A stretch of DNA of 40,104 bases, from the NCBI GenBank assembly GCA_902521645.1, contig CABYSN010000007.1, forward strand, positions 1 through 40,104. The letters run 5' to 3'. The notes under the pieces are model-generated. The model had not been told where the DNA came from. It ran no database searches and worked only from the letters and a program-made list of their open reading frames with translations. Each line of letters opens with the position of its first letter. Within the stretch, counting starts at the first letter, position 1. This DNA comes from Planctomycetota bacterium (GTDB lineage: Bacteria > Planctomycetota > Phycisphaerae > Phycisphaerales > SM1A02). Shown here piece after piece: positions 9,301-18,760 of the stretch. The translations under genes and the position numbers were made by a program.

Positions 9301-12264
9301 TCAGAGTATGCATTCGCCCCAGAAGATCAGGACCGAGGTGATGTCCGCGCCGTCCACGACGCCGTCTCGATTGATGTCACCGAGCACCGCGGGTCCGGTG
9401 AGCCCCCAGTTGTTCAGGAGGAGCGAGAGATCCACACCATCGACGAATCCGTCGAAGTTGAGGTCGCCGGAGCAATCGCAGGGGTCGGGAATGTCGTTTC
9501 CGTTGTTGTCATCCGAGATGCCCTGTTCGATCTCGTATTCGTCCCCGTAGCCGTTGAAGTTGCAGTCGAAGAGCGGCGCGAAGGGATACACGTAGGCCGA
9601 CCCGGACTGGATGCCGTTGTCGTTGTCGTAGCCGGCACCGACCAGCACCAGATCCTGCTCGAGCGCGACCGACATGCCGTACTGGTCACTGGTCTCGCCA
9701 TCGAAGGCATAGAGCTGATCGACGATGAACCATGATTCCTCGACCTTCTTGGCGATGAACGCCGCACCGGAATCGACCACTTCGCTGATGTCGCTGAGCG
9801 GCGCGCCGATCACGAGACGATCCCCGTCGATGGCGACCGAGGTTCCGAAGGCGGCGCCCTCGTCACCCAGCAGCGGCCCGATGCTCCAGACCTCGTTCCA
9901 TTGGAGACCGTCGAATTCATAGACGAAGATGAGACCATCACCGTCATCGGCACCTGGTGCGCCGATGATCATGCGATCGCCCGAGATGGACACGGACGCT
10001 CCGTACATGGTGCCGGCACCGAGCGAATTCTCAGTGAGCTTCTCGAGGAAGAGCCATTCGTCGCCGACCAGTCGATACATGGCGACCAGCCCGCGTGCGT
10101 CGGAGGTCTCGGGCGCTCCCACCGCGAGATGGGAACCGCTGATCGCGAGAACGTCTCCGTAGCCGACCAACTGCGATGTCAGACTCAGATCCGGTTCCAG
10201 ACGCTGATCGAACGCCCAGGCTCCGGGATCCAGAGGATCACCGTTGCTGTCCTCGCCGTTGTCGAAGGCCGGGTCGTAGCTGAAGAGTTCGACCGAACCG
10301 TTGTAGAAAGTGGTTCCGGCGATGTCGTCGTACCGCTCGCTCGTGACCGCGATGGTGGTTCCGTCGGTGGCGACCACGTTTCCGAAACGGAATTCATCGG
10401 TGGGTTCCTCGGAGTAGATCTCCTGAGAGAGGCACCATGAAGTGTCGCCGTCACTGGCGTGCACGAAGACCGCACCGCAGTTCTCGTTCTGGAGAACCGG
10501 TTCGTCCTCTCCGGTGGCGTCGTTCTCCTCGAGCTCGTAGAGGTCTCGAAACGGCGCGCCGCTCACGAGCAGGCCGTTCTGGGCCGAGACCGACCTGCCC
10601 ATGCCGTCGACGGGACGTGATTCGAGGATGGGCGCCTTGCCGTCCTGGATCCAGCAGGTCTCGGGTGTGAATCCGGTGTACGGATTCGGATCGCAGAGGC
10701 CATCGAGTTCCGGATCGGAGGTTCGATAGAGGTAGGTGGCGCCGGTGTTCTCATCACCTTCGTCGGACAGATAGGAACCGATGATCGGTTGTCCGTTCTC
10801 GATCGCGATCACGGTTCCGAAGAGATCCAGTTCGACCGGATTCGAGGGCAGGATCTTCACCGTCGAGGTGCCGGCGGAGACGCAGGCCCACTCCGCGGCG
10901 AAAGGCGTCACGATGTTCATGGTGGTGATGTTGTCGGCACCTTCGTATTCATCCTTCAGAACCTCCTCGATCTCCTCACCGGTGGGCTGTCCCTGATAGA
11001 GGATGTAGGGGTTCGAGTAATGAGGGATCCGGGTTCCGGGCGAGTAGGCCATGATCGTGCGGTACTGGTTTCCGGAATCACCGGTGAAACGCCATCCGTT
11101 CGAGAAGCCGAAGATGCCACCGTTCTCGCAGCCTCCTCCGTCACCCTCGGCATGACAGGCGCCGAGGTTGTGGCCCAGCTCGTGCGCGAGCACGAATCCA
11201 CCGAGACAGAAGCGCGAGTTGGCGTGGTACTGAGGCCCGAAGGGGTTGAAGAGGTAGGCGACACCGCACCAGCCCTCGTCGTATTCGACGATCAGCGAGG
11301 CGGCATCCGCACCGGCGGCCTGCATGATCCCCTGCACTTCGTCCATGTACCCGTCGTCGGGATTGGCCAGATGATCGAGATGACCACTCTCGACCGAGTC
11401 GTCGTAATCGACCTCGCCGAGGTAGACGATGCGCACCCGGGTGGTCGAATCGGAGTTCTCGAAACCGGTGTTCGCCTGCAGGACTCCGAGTTCGCACAGT
11501 GCTTCGACGACCAGCGGGCTGCCGGTTCCGAGCACGGTGTTCTGGGTGTAGAAGATCGCGAGGTCGATCGTGGTCGAGCTGCATCCACCGGAACAGAGAG
11601 GCCCGAGCGAAGGACCGTCTCCAGCGAGACCGCCCTCGGTCGGATCATGCAGATGATCGGCGGGGTCGATCAGGTCGGAGAGCTCACCGACCTGCGCGGG
11701 GTTTCTGGTGGCACCCTCGCAGAGCGGAAGATCGTCACTGTTCATCGGCTCGACCAGCATCGCGAAACCGGGCGCCTCCGTCAGTCGCCACCAGGCACCG
11801 TCGCCGGTGTGAAGCGCGGCCGCGACGGCACCGTTGCGCAGGATGAACTGAGCATGCGCCTCGCCCCCATCGGCGTCCTTCAGGACGACGGCCACGCGTT
11901 GGTGACCGAGAATGCGGCGGGTGTCGACCTTCAACGTCAGCACGTCACTTCGCTTGGAGAAGCGTGCCCTCGGCGCGGTGAAACGCAGGGTCTCACCGAC
12001 CTGAAGACGATCGATGAACTCGGCATCGAGCCGAGGCGTCGTGGACCCGCCGTCTCTCGTCGAGTCACCGGAGGGGCGTGAGAGATCAAGCGTGATGATG
12101 CGATCGGTCGCCTCGCTTTGAATCGGTGCGGAAGGACGGTCGATGTCCTTCGCATGCACGGACTGCATCGCGTGCACCCCACCGGAGAACGAACTCGACA
12201 CCAGCACTCCGAAGGCAAGCATGCACAACGGGCGGGCGAAACTGATCTTCACATATTCCAGCAT
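9301..12264 (-). CDS. Secreted reprolysin-like zinc metalloprotease with FG-GAP propeller and dockerin-like tail
   Basis: The protein is 987 residues from the ATG at 12264, which has AGGAGA six bases upstream. Residues 1-32 form a signal peptide (ends GGVHA). The catalytic domain carries the metzincin zinc motif HELGHNLGACH (361-371) and a Met-turn, TIMAYSPG (about 402-409), as in M12B/reprolysin-type enzymes. About seven FG-GAP-like repeats follow (roughly 480-920), each with a core such as FGTSVAIDGDRLVIGAP, which should fold as a beta-propeller. The C-terminus has Ca-binding Asp-rich repeats, a GDLNFDGFVDG...LLNNWG dockerin-like pair and a final Cys. This tail is typical of exported Phycisphaerae proteins. 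It lies directly downstream of the pseudopilin operon after a terminator, so it may be an extracellular client of that machine, but this is inference. Confidence 0.88.
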   Translation of the reverse strand: MLEYVKISFARPLCMLAFGVLVSSSFSGGVHAMQSVHAKDIDRPSAPIQSEATDRIITLDLSRPSGDSTRDGGSTTPRLDAEFIDRLQVGETLRFTAPRARFSKRSDVLTLKVDTRRILGHQRVAVVLKDADGGEAHAQFILRNGAVAAALHTGDGAWWRLTEAPGFAMLVEPMNSDDLPLCEGATRNPAQVGELSDLIDPADHLHDPTEGGLAGDGPSLGPLCSGGCSSTTIDLAIFYTQNTVLGTGSPLVVEALCELGVLQANTGFENSDSTTRVRIVYLGEVDYDDSVESGHLDHLANPDDGYMDEVQGIMQAAGADAASLIVEYDEGWCGVAYLFNPFGPQYHANSRFCLGGFVLAHELGHNLGACHAEGDGGGCENGGIFGFSNGWRFTGDSGNQYRTIMAYSPGTRIPHYSNPYILYQGQPTGEEIEEVLKDEYEGADNITTMNIVTPFAAEWACVSAGTSTVKILPSNPVELDLFGTVIAIENGQPIIGSYLSDEGDENTGATYLYRTSDPELDGLCDPNPYTGFTPETCWIQDGKAPILESRPVDGMGRSVSAQNGLLVSGAPFRDLYELEENDATGEDEPVLQNENCGAVFVHASDGDTSWCLSQEIYSEEPTDEFRFGNVVATDGTTIAVTSERYDDIAGTTFYNGSVELFSYDPAFDNGEDSNGDPLDPGAWAFDQRLEPDLSLTSQLVGYGDVLAISGSHLAVGAPETSDARGLVAMYRLVGDEWLFLEKLTENSLGAGTMYGASVSISGDRMIIGAPGADDGDGLIFVYEFDGLQWNEVWSIGPLLGDEGAAFGTSVAIDGDRLVIGAPLSDISEVVDSGAAFIAKKVEESWFIVDQLYAFDGETSDQYGMSVALEQDLVLVGAGYDNDNGIQSGSAYVYPFAPLFDCNFNGYGDEYEIEQGISDDNNGNDIPDPCDCSGDLNFDGFVDGVDLSLLLNNWGLTGPAVLGDINRDGVVDGADITSVLIFWGECIL

Positions 12265-12341
12265 CGAGATCTCCTGTCCGGATGAGGTCCGGTCGGCGCG
12301 AGAACGTCCCGGATGGAACGATGGCGCCACACTTGACTATG

Positions 12342-12377
12342 ACCGCATCCTGACAGGCTGCAAGCCCCTGATGCGGT
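12342..12377 (-). other. Hairpin upstream of the metalloprotease gene
   Basis: ACCGCATC (12342-12349) and GATGCGGT (12370-12377) are perfect 8-base inverted repeats. Inside them GGCT (12356-12359) can pair with AGCC (12363-12366) around a GCA loop. It lies 78-113 bases before the metalloprotease start and could be an RNA structure or an operator. No T run follows, so it is not an evident terminator. Confidence 0.35.
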
Positions 12378-12521
12378 ATCCGAAGGTCCAAATCAGGCGC
12401 TCACACGCCTGAAAGAGCGAAAACGCCCTCAGAGCCTCCCCAGACCGCGCGACCCGAAACGAACGGGTCAGAAAACCATACGTCGGCGAGGAGTTGGAAG
12501 GTCCGAAAAAACGGAGTTCCG

Positions 12522-12568
12522 AAAAAAGCCCGCGCCCTGTCAGCGGATGAGCGTGGCAAGACACGGGC
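12522..12568 (-). terminator. Candidate intrinsic terminator of the pseudopilin operon
   Basis: On the minus strand GCCCGTG (12568-12562) can pair with CGCGGGC (12534-12528) in a 7-base stem with one G-U pair, followed at once by six T residues (12527-12522). The loop is long (27 bases) and may itself be structured. It sits 43 bases after the stop of the gspK-like gene. Confidence 0.45.
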
Positions 12569-12610
12569 GGATGTATCACTGGATTGTCGGCCGCTGAGAC
12601 ACCGGGGGTC

Positions 12611-15600
12611 TCATTGAACCTTGGTGAAGGCGAGGATCTTCGGCTCGTCGCTGGGCGTCGAGACCGAGCTTCGGTCGATCACCATCATGTAACGGCTCTC
12701 GTCGATGATGCGATCCTTGTCGGTCGCATCCCAGAGTCCGGTGGTCGGATCCTGCGAGAAGGTGCGCACCTTGAAGTAGACGGTGAAGACGTCGCTTCGC
12801 GTGGTCAGCATGTTCGCGATGCCGCTGAAGAGAAGCGCCGCTTCCTCGGCGTCACCCCCGACGTTGTCGGGACGGAACACCTTCTCGGGTGCGTTTCCGA
12901 TGCCACGCAACCAGTTCAGGTTGAGGCGTTCGGTGTTGCGATCGGTCGAGAGCCTGGCATCTGCCTGATTCTGCACGGGAATCGAGTAGCCGCTCGAGGT
13001 GTCCTCGTCCGACTTGAAGCCGCGCCATCCGAGTCGGTAGCGTTCACGAACGTAGTCGAGAGACACGTTTTCATTGATCTGTGGATTCGGATACCCGAGC
13101 CCGTACTGAACACCACCGAGCCTGGACAGCTCGTAGGGGTCGTTCGCGAACGAACGAACCGAGGCGCTCTTGCCCTCCCACTCCTTCGAACCGACCAGGT
13201 CGATCGGAAAACCGCTCTGGATCTGGTTCTCGTCGAACTGCGTCCGACTCATCGTCAGAAGTTCACCGAGCGAGACGATGCCTTCATCGTTCCGCATCCC
13301 GGGGAAGAAGCCGTAGAACTGATTGTTCGGATCACCATTGAGAATGGTCGGGAAGTCGACCGCATCCGGCTGATCGATGCCACGGAAACCACGGTCCGCG
13401 TAGGTCGGAAGAGATTCCAGATCACCCGCAGCCGCGAGTCCTCCATCACGATTGAAAACGTCCCCGAGGCGGTATCGCTCGATCGTTTCCGCGAAGCGCA
13501 CATGCATGTCGTTCTGCACACCGTAGGGAATGTCAACGGGGGCGGAACGACGGTTGCGGCCCTTGCTGTTGTTGTTGTGGTTGCCCACACCATGATTCCA
13601 GGCGAAGTAGTCGTTGTAGATCAGGCGACTCATCTGGGGCAGAGCACGCATCACCTCGACCGGTGCGGTGTTGATGTTGATCATGCCGCGAGTCGGTTCG
13701 CCGGTGAAACCACGAGCGAGGTTGAATCGGTTCTCCTCCGCGGCCAGCTGCTCGACGAAAGAGAGATCCCCGCTGTTGTCGTAGTCGTAGTCGTTGAGCG
13801 CGGTGCCGATGCCATCGACCGTGACGGCATCGAAGAGACCGGCGCCGGCGGGAAGCAACGGACGGTAGGCCGCGACGAGGAGGTTGCCCGCACCGAGCAC
13901 CTGACGCCAGGGACGACCTGGGTCCTTGCCGTTGGAACCAGCCGAGGCGACCAGACCGGCGGGACGTCCCTGGCCGAGATCGAGTCGGTTCGCGAAGACG
14001 CCCACACCCACCGGATATTCGTCGGACGGAAGCTGCTGCCCGCTGGACGCCATCCCCCACCACTCGGGTACGAACAGCGTCTGACCGCCGACGACCTGCT
14101 GCGTGGGTCGCTCGAATTCGATGACGTTGGTCATCAGTTCCGAGAAGGTCCGCTTCACGGGAACGAGCTCCCCTGCGGGCAATCCGCCCTGCGGGAAGTT
14201 CAACACCGGCCCCCAGAGGAAGACGTGGTTGAGTTCACCGATCTGTTCGAAGTCGGCGTCCTTCAGCAGCATCTGGAGCGGCGAGGCCCAGAGGTCCTCA
14301 CGGAAGCCCTTGAAGAACTCCTCCTGCTCCTGAGCCACGAGGTCCATTGGAATGATGTCGGTCTGTTCGAAATTGGTGGGCGTGCCGTTCGGACTGGTGG
14401 TGCGCTCGCGAACCAGCAGCTCGTTGTTGCCGAGCACGGTCTCGAGCGGGAAACCCTTGCCGTAGACGGCGGTCTGACCGGACTGATCAACCACGGTCCA
14501 GGTCGGGAAGTTGGTGGGCTTGCCACGAATCTCCCATGCGACCGGACGACTGGTCTGGCTCTGCCAGAGACCGTATCCGGGTTCGTAATCACCGAGCGGT
14601 CCGTTGTTCCACTTCCAGAGAGGTGCACCGTCCTGGATCTTGGTGATCGGCAGCGTGTAGACGACGGGCGTCGCCCATGGATTGCTCATGTCGTCGGGAC
14701 CACCGGTCTCGAACTGTGCGAGCGAAAGCGTGTTGCCACGAATCGGGCGCGCACCGAAGGAATCACTCTCACCGAGGGTGCGATCGAGATCGGGCGCGTT
14801 CTCGAAGGCGCAGATCGGTTCGGAGGTCACGCTGTAGACGAATCGAGGCGAGACCTCGTTCATGTCGTAGAGACCGTTGGCATCGACATCCCAGCCCCAG
14901 AACCGCGAGACGTGCGCCCAGGTGAAGTAGAAGTCGTCGTTGTTCAATCTGATGCCGGCCCATTCGAAACGACCACCGACCAGAGGGTCGAAGTTGTTGC
15001 CTCGCTCGGGTGGCGCGCTCTCCGTCAGGAAACGTTCGAACTTGAGTGCGAGTTCGTTGCCGTTGTGACGGGGATCGTCCTCCTCCTCGACACGATCGTT
15101 CTGGAGGCGATCGACCACCACGTTCGCGATGACGTTGATCCCGTCGGGAGCGTCGGTGCCGTCGGGCAGGGTGGGCGGATAGATGTTCCTGACCAGCTGG
15201 ATGAGCGGACGCTCCTCGGCACTTCCGGAACCATTGCCATCGGTGCTGAAGATCGATTCGGGCGTCTTGCCACTCATGATCAACGAGGCGTCGAAGACCA
15301 GTGACTCATGCCGGGAAAGCGGCATGTCGGGTTCGTACCCGTAGAGTTCACCGGGCGCGAGATCGAGATAGTCGAGACAGGCGGTCTTCATCTCCTGATA
15401 GGGAAGACCGAACGTCTCCTCGAAGGCCGCATCATCGAGTGGACCGATGTTGCCGGGTCGGATCAACGCGAAGACGACCGCACTTCTGGGCGCTTCCGGC
15501 TCGGTGGGACCGAGGTAGATCTGGTCGGCGAAATAGCGCTTGTTGAGATGCCCTTCAGTGAGGGCGTTGGGATGCGCGCAGTCGAGCAGGCGGAACGGGA

Positions 15601-18600
15601 TCTGACCGCCGGCGTTTCCGACCTTGAGTGAATAGTCGTAGAGCGAGATCGGTTCGTCGAAGGGATTGCCGAGCTGGATCGCCACCAGAATGGCGGGTCT
15701 GGAGCTGCTGTCGACGTAGTTCTCACCGGTCGCGGACGTGGCGCCTCCGGTGCCGTTCGCGAAGTAGGCGGGTGCCTGCTCGTTCGGGCAGTCGATCGCC
15801 GGGATGTCGCTGCCCTCGGCCCAGCAACCGCCGGGACCCTGGCCATGCGAACTCTTGGGATAGATCAGTCCGTAGAAGGCCTGCATGATGAACGGCTGCT
15901 TCTCGAAACCGATGTAGGCGTCATCACGCATGGGCTCGACCTGACCATCACCATCGAGGTCGACGTCGGGCAGGAAGTCGCCGGTGTTGGGATCGTAGGT
16001 GGAAGGTCGCAGCGCGAAGAGTGGATGGATCGGCTGGTCGATCAGGATGTCACGACCGTCGCTCGAAGGGGTGTTCGGGCTCGGCGTGAACGGGCTCGGA
16101 CCGTCACGAAACGACTCGATGTTGGCGGCGAAGCTCGGTGCCAGACGCAGCGACTTCAGATAGGCGTTCTGGAACTTGCTCTGCCCGGTCGAACCGTGGG
16201 CGGGTTCATCCGAGTCGTCGAGACTCCACCCGGAGTCGGTGAAATAACCCTGAGGAATCGAACGACCGGTGAAGGGATCGGTCGCGATCAGCGTGGTCGA
16301 TCGATAGATCACCTCCTGAAGGTCATCAAGCCACAGCCGCCGGTTCTCGAGCCAGTTCGAATCGTTGACCTGGACCCCGGCACCCTGGAATGACTGACGC
16401 AGATCGATCTTGCGACGACGGGTCTGGTACTCGTCGAAATCGTTGCGATCGCCGGTGGCATAGGTCTCGGAGTCGCGGTCATAGTCGAACTCACGGTTGA
16501 AATACGGGGTCTGCCAGAGCCAGAGCGGACGGTACTCGTTGCGCACACCGGTGATGGTGGTCATGCGGTGGCGCATGTCACGCACCTGCTGCTCGTTGAT
16601 CAGTGAACCGGAGGTCGCCCCGGGACTGTTTCCGCTGATGCCCTGACGCAGAGTCGCGGTCTCAGCGACGTTGATGTCCGAGCGCAGCGGGGAGAGACTG
16701 AGATCCCCATCGGTCACGTGGTTGCCGAGCACCCCTTCGAGTCGGGTGAAGCGCGTCGGGTGGTTGAGTCCGGAGAAGGCGCGAAGCTCGATCTCGTCGT
16801 TGACCCCGAACCGGTCGGCCACGTAGGGGACGGCCTCGTTCTCGCTGGGATCGACCCAGGTCCCGGTGAAGTCGTTCTGGACCAGATTGTTCCAGAGCTT
16901 GCGTTCACGAACCCCGAGTTCCGGCAGATCGTCCATGCCGGCGAGGGTTCGATACTGACCGTAGAAGGGACCGGCGCTGTTGTCGTCGGTGAGCAGCAGC
17001 TTGTCGACGCCACGTGCGTTGAGCATCGTCTGGGCCGTGACGGACGAATCGTCCGAGTACCAGCGGTTGAAATCGAAACGTGTCTCGATGTTCATGCCGA
17101 CGGTCTTGTAGAAACCTTCGTTCACCCTGTTCTTGGGATCTCCGAGCAGACCGGTCCAGGTGTCGAAGTCATCAAGATCGACTCCCCCCGATCCGGTCGG
17201 ATCTCCGAGACGACTGACCAGCGCGGCATCCGCCGGAGTGGCGCCCGAGGTCGACCAGCGGTCGAAGACGGTGGCGACGTTCATGTCGAGCATCGAATTG
17301 TTGTCGATGACCGAGACCCCCACCACCTGCTTCACACCGGGCCGTCCGGCAGTCGGCGGCACGAACCAGAAACTGTCGGTGAAACCGTCGCCGTCCGTGT
17401 CGCAGAAGGTGCGCTCGACCACGTTTCGCTGGGTGCCGCGAACGAAGGCGTCCTTGGGCGTGCTCAGAAAACCGTCGTTGTCGAACAGCCCGTTGAGATC
17501 GATGTAGTTGGGCAGAAGATCGTTCGAAACTCGGATCGCACCGAAATTGCCGGCGTCACCGAAGTGGACGCGGGGCGTGTTGAACCAGAGATTGCGCCGT
17601 CGCTGGAACTCGTCGACGAAACCCTGGACGTTGGGGCCTTCGATCGAAGTCGGCAGCACGTTGGGATACCACTGCTCGTAAGGCGTCTGAATCGCCACGG
17701 GGAATTCGGCATCGTGGTAGGGCCGATCGCCACCAGCGGGACCGTCGACCGAGACGGTGCTCAGCGTGAAGCCCCAGTCCGGTCCGTTGTCCTGATCGGG
17801 ATTGTCGGTGTAGTCGCCCGCCGCGAATCGGTACGGATCGAGTGGTGCCACGTTCGAGATGTCGTAGCACACGCGCCAGCCGTTCTCGGCCGTCGGGATC
17901 CAGGACAGATGCGTCCAGTGGGTGTAGCGTTCGATGTAGGGATCCTGGGCCTCGGGGTTGGAATCATACGGACCGCCGTAGTAATTCCCGACGCGACGCG
18001 GCTCGGTTTCACGAAGCCAACGGGTGTCTCCGAATCCGGGGTTGCCACGGGGATTGCCCACACCGTAGACGACCCCTGCATCGTCACGGAGTCGTCCCGC
18101 ATTCGCGACCGGGGCTCCGGTTCCGAAGGGAATGAAGAGCGGGTTGCTCGAAAGTCCGCTTCCGCTGAGATCGACGTCATCCGGCCAGTTGGTCCAGGGT
18201 CGGGTCTCGAACGGGGCGAAGTTGAAGTCGAAGGTCGAGTTCTGGTCGAGACCGAAACGGTCGTAGCCGAGCTTCACGTCGTCGTAGATCAGATCTCCGT
18301 CGACGTCGAAGACGCCTTCAGGCACCAGGACGGTCGAACGGGGCAGACCGCTCAAGGTGGCCTCGGCACGCAGCTCGAGCGGATCACCCGCGGCGTTGTA
18401 CTGACTGTCGGTGAAGATGTTGTAGTCGTCGTAGGAATCCTGCTGGACGGTTCCGTCGACCGGACGTGCGAAAAGCGAGGTCGTGATGTCCTTGACCAGC
18501 TGATCCTTCAGCACGGAGACGTTGTCGCCACGTTCGTAGGCGGCCTGCTGGCTTTTGGCGAGCTTGCGACCTTCCTGAGTACGAGTGATGAACGCGGTCG

Positions 18601-18760
18601 CGATGATCACCAGCAGCACGAGAATCGCGGTCACGAGGACCAACGTGTTGCCACGACGGGAGGAGACTGGAATGTCGGAGGCCGGAATCATGTCGGAAGA
18701 ACTCCACATGGGCGTGCTGACGGAACCGAGGGACTTGGTGACGATTTTTTTTCGACTCAT
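12611..18760 (-). CDS. gspK: Giant GspK-like minor pseudopilin (2049 residues)
   Basis: This is the last gene of the pseudopilin series. The cytoplasmic leader ends SSRRGN, followed by one hydrophobic helix (about 39-58). It lacks the Glu at position +5 after the presumed cleavage site, which is normal for GspK, the tip pseudopilin. Around 452-500 there is DTDGDGFTDSFWF and then VIDNNSMLDMNVAT, resembling the GspK block that leads into DE.GKINLN. Around 1690-1710 GMININTAPVEVMRALP resembles the INVNTA-type helix-hairpin-helix motif of GspK. The start overlaps the previous stop (ATGA, 18757-18760). Usual GspK proteins are near 330 residues, so this one is about six times longer; the extra sequence is Asp/Asn/Gly-rich and shows no domain I recognise. 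Position in the operon plus these motifs supports GspK; the function of the expansions is unknown. Confidence 0.65.
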   Translation of the reverse strand: MSRKKIVTKSLGSVSTPMWSSSDMIPASDIPVSSRRGNTLVLVTAILVLLVIIATAFITRTQEGRKLAKSQQAAYERGDNVSVLKDQLVKDITTSLFARPVDGTVQQDSYDDYNIFTDSQYNAAGDPLELRAEATLSGLPRSTVLVPEGVFDVDGDLIYDDVKLGYDRFGLDQNSTFDFNFAPFETRPWTNWPDDVDLSGSGLSSNPLFIPFGTGAPVANAGRLRDDAGVVYGVGNPRGNPGFGDTRWLRETEPRRVGNYYGGPYDSNPEAQDPYIERYTHWTHLSWIPTAENGWRVCYDISNVAPLDPYRFAAGDYTDNPDQDNGPDWGFTLSTVSVDGPAGGDRPYHDAEFPVAIQTPYEQWYPNVLPTSIEGPNVQGFVDEFQRRRNLWFNTPRVHFGDAGNFGAIRVSNDLLPNYIDLNGLFDNDGFLSTPKDAFVRGTQRNVVERTFCDTDGDGFTDSFWFVPPTAGRPGVKQVVGVSVIDNNSMLDMNVATVFDRWSTSGATPADAALVSRLGDPTGSGGVDLDDFDTWTGLLGDPKNRVNEGFYKTVGMNIETRFDFNRWYSDDSSVTAQTMLNARGVDKLLLTDDNSAGPFYGQYRTLAGMDDLPELGVRERKLWNNLVQNDFTGTWVDPSENEAVPYVADRFGVNDEIELRAFSGLNHPTRFTRLEGVLGNHVTDGDLSLSPLRSDINVAETATLRQGISGNSPGATSGSLINEQQVRDMRHRMTTITGVRNEYRPLWLWQTPYFNREFDYDRDSETYATGDRNDFDEYQTRRRKIDLRQSFQGAGVQVNDSNWLENRRLWLDDLQEVIYRSTTLIATDPFTGRSIPQGYFTDSGWSLDDSDEPAHGSTGQSKFQNAYLKSLRLAPSFAANIESFRDGPSPFTPSPNTPSSDGRDILIDQPIHPLFALRPSTYDPNTGDFLPDVDLDGDGQVEPMRDDAYIGFEKQPFIMQAFYGLIYPKSSHGQGPGGCWAEGSDIPAIDCPNEQAPAYFANGTGGATSATGENYVDSSSRPAILVAIQLGNPFDEPISLYDYSLKVGNAGGQIPFRLLDCAHPNALTEGHLNKRYFADQIYLGPTEPEAPRSAVVFALIRPGNIGPLDDAAFEETFGLPYQEMKTACLDYLDLAPGELYGYEPDMPLSRHESLVFDASLIMSGKTPESIFSTDGNGSGSAEERPLIQLVRNIYPPTLPDGTDAPDGINVIANVVVDRLQNDRVEEEDDPRHNGNELALKFERFLTESAPPERGNNFDPLVGGRFEWAGIRLNNDDFYFTWAHVSRFWGWDVDANGLYDMNEVSPRFVYSVTSEPICAFENAPDLDRTLGESDSFGARPIRGNTLSLAQFETGGPDDMSNPWATPVVYTLPITKIQDGAPLWKWNNGPLGDYEPGYGLWQSQTSRPVAWEIRGKPTNFPTWTVVDQSGQTAVYGKGFPLETVLGNNELLVRERTTSPNGTPTNFEQTDIIPMDLVAQEQEEFFKGFREDLWASPLQMLLKDADFEQIGELNHVFLWGPVLNFPQGGLPAGELVPVKRTFSELMTNVIEFERPTQQVVGGQTLFVPEWWGMASSGQQLPSDEYPVGVGVFANRLDLGQGRPAGLVASAGSNGKDPGRPWRQVLGAGNLLVAAYRPLLPAGAGLFDAVTVDGIGTALNDYDYDNSGDLSFVEQLAAEENRFNLARGFTGEPTRGMININTAPVEVMRALPQMSRLIYNDYFAWNHGVGNHNNNSKGRNRRSAPVDIPYGVQNDMHVRFAETIERYRLGDVFNRDGGLAAAGDLESLPTYADRGFRGIDQPDAVDFPTILNGDPNNQFYGFFPGMRNDEGIVSLGELLTMSRTQFDENQIQSGFPIDLVGSKEWEGKSASVRSFANDPYELSRLGGVQYGLGYPNPQINENVSLDYVRERYRLGWRGFKSDEDTSSGYSIPVQNQADARLSTDRNTERLNLNWLRGIGNAPEKVFRPDNVGGDAEEAALLFSGIANMLTTRSDVFTVYFKVRTFSQDPTTGLWDATDKDRIIDESRYMMVIDRSSVSTPSDEPKILAFTKVQ

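Larger units (their letters stand above)
12265..12610 (-). other. Intergenic region between the gspK-like gene and the metalloprotease gene
   Basis: There is no gene in these 346 bases. They hold the candidate terminator of the pseudopilin operon (12522-12568) and a perfect 7-base-pair hairpin, TCAGGCG/CGCCTGA, with a 6-base loop (12393-12412). A larger hairpin at 12342-12377 follows in the transcription direction. On the minus strand GGTCATAGT occurs at 12336-12344, 72 bases before the metalloprotease start; the same nonamer lies at a similar distance before the subtilase-like gene. A second T6 run follows CGGAACTCCG near 12506-12521. Confidence 0.5.

Noticed and set aside
10789-12081. A 430-codon plus-strand frame opposite the metalloprotease gene
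   Set aside because: The minus strand has the zinc motif, FG-GAP repeats and a signal peptide; the plus frame shows no family features.
12584-15304. A 906-codon open frame on the plus strand opposite the gspK-like gene
   Set aside because: Long antisense frames are expected in GC-rich genes with strong third-position bias. Its product has no recognisable domain, while the minus strand has prepilin and GspK-like motifs and overlaps the gspJ stop.
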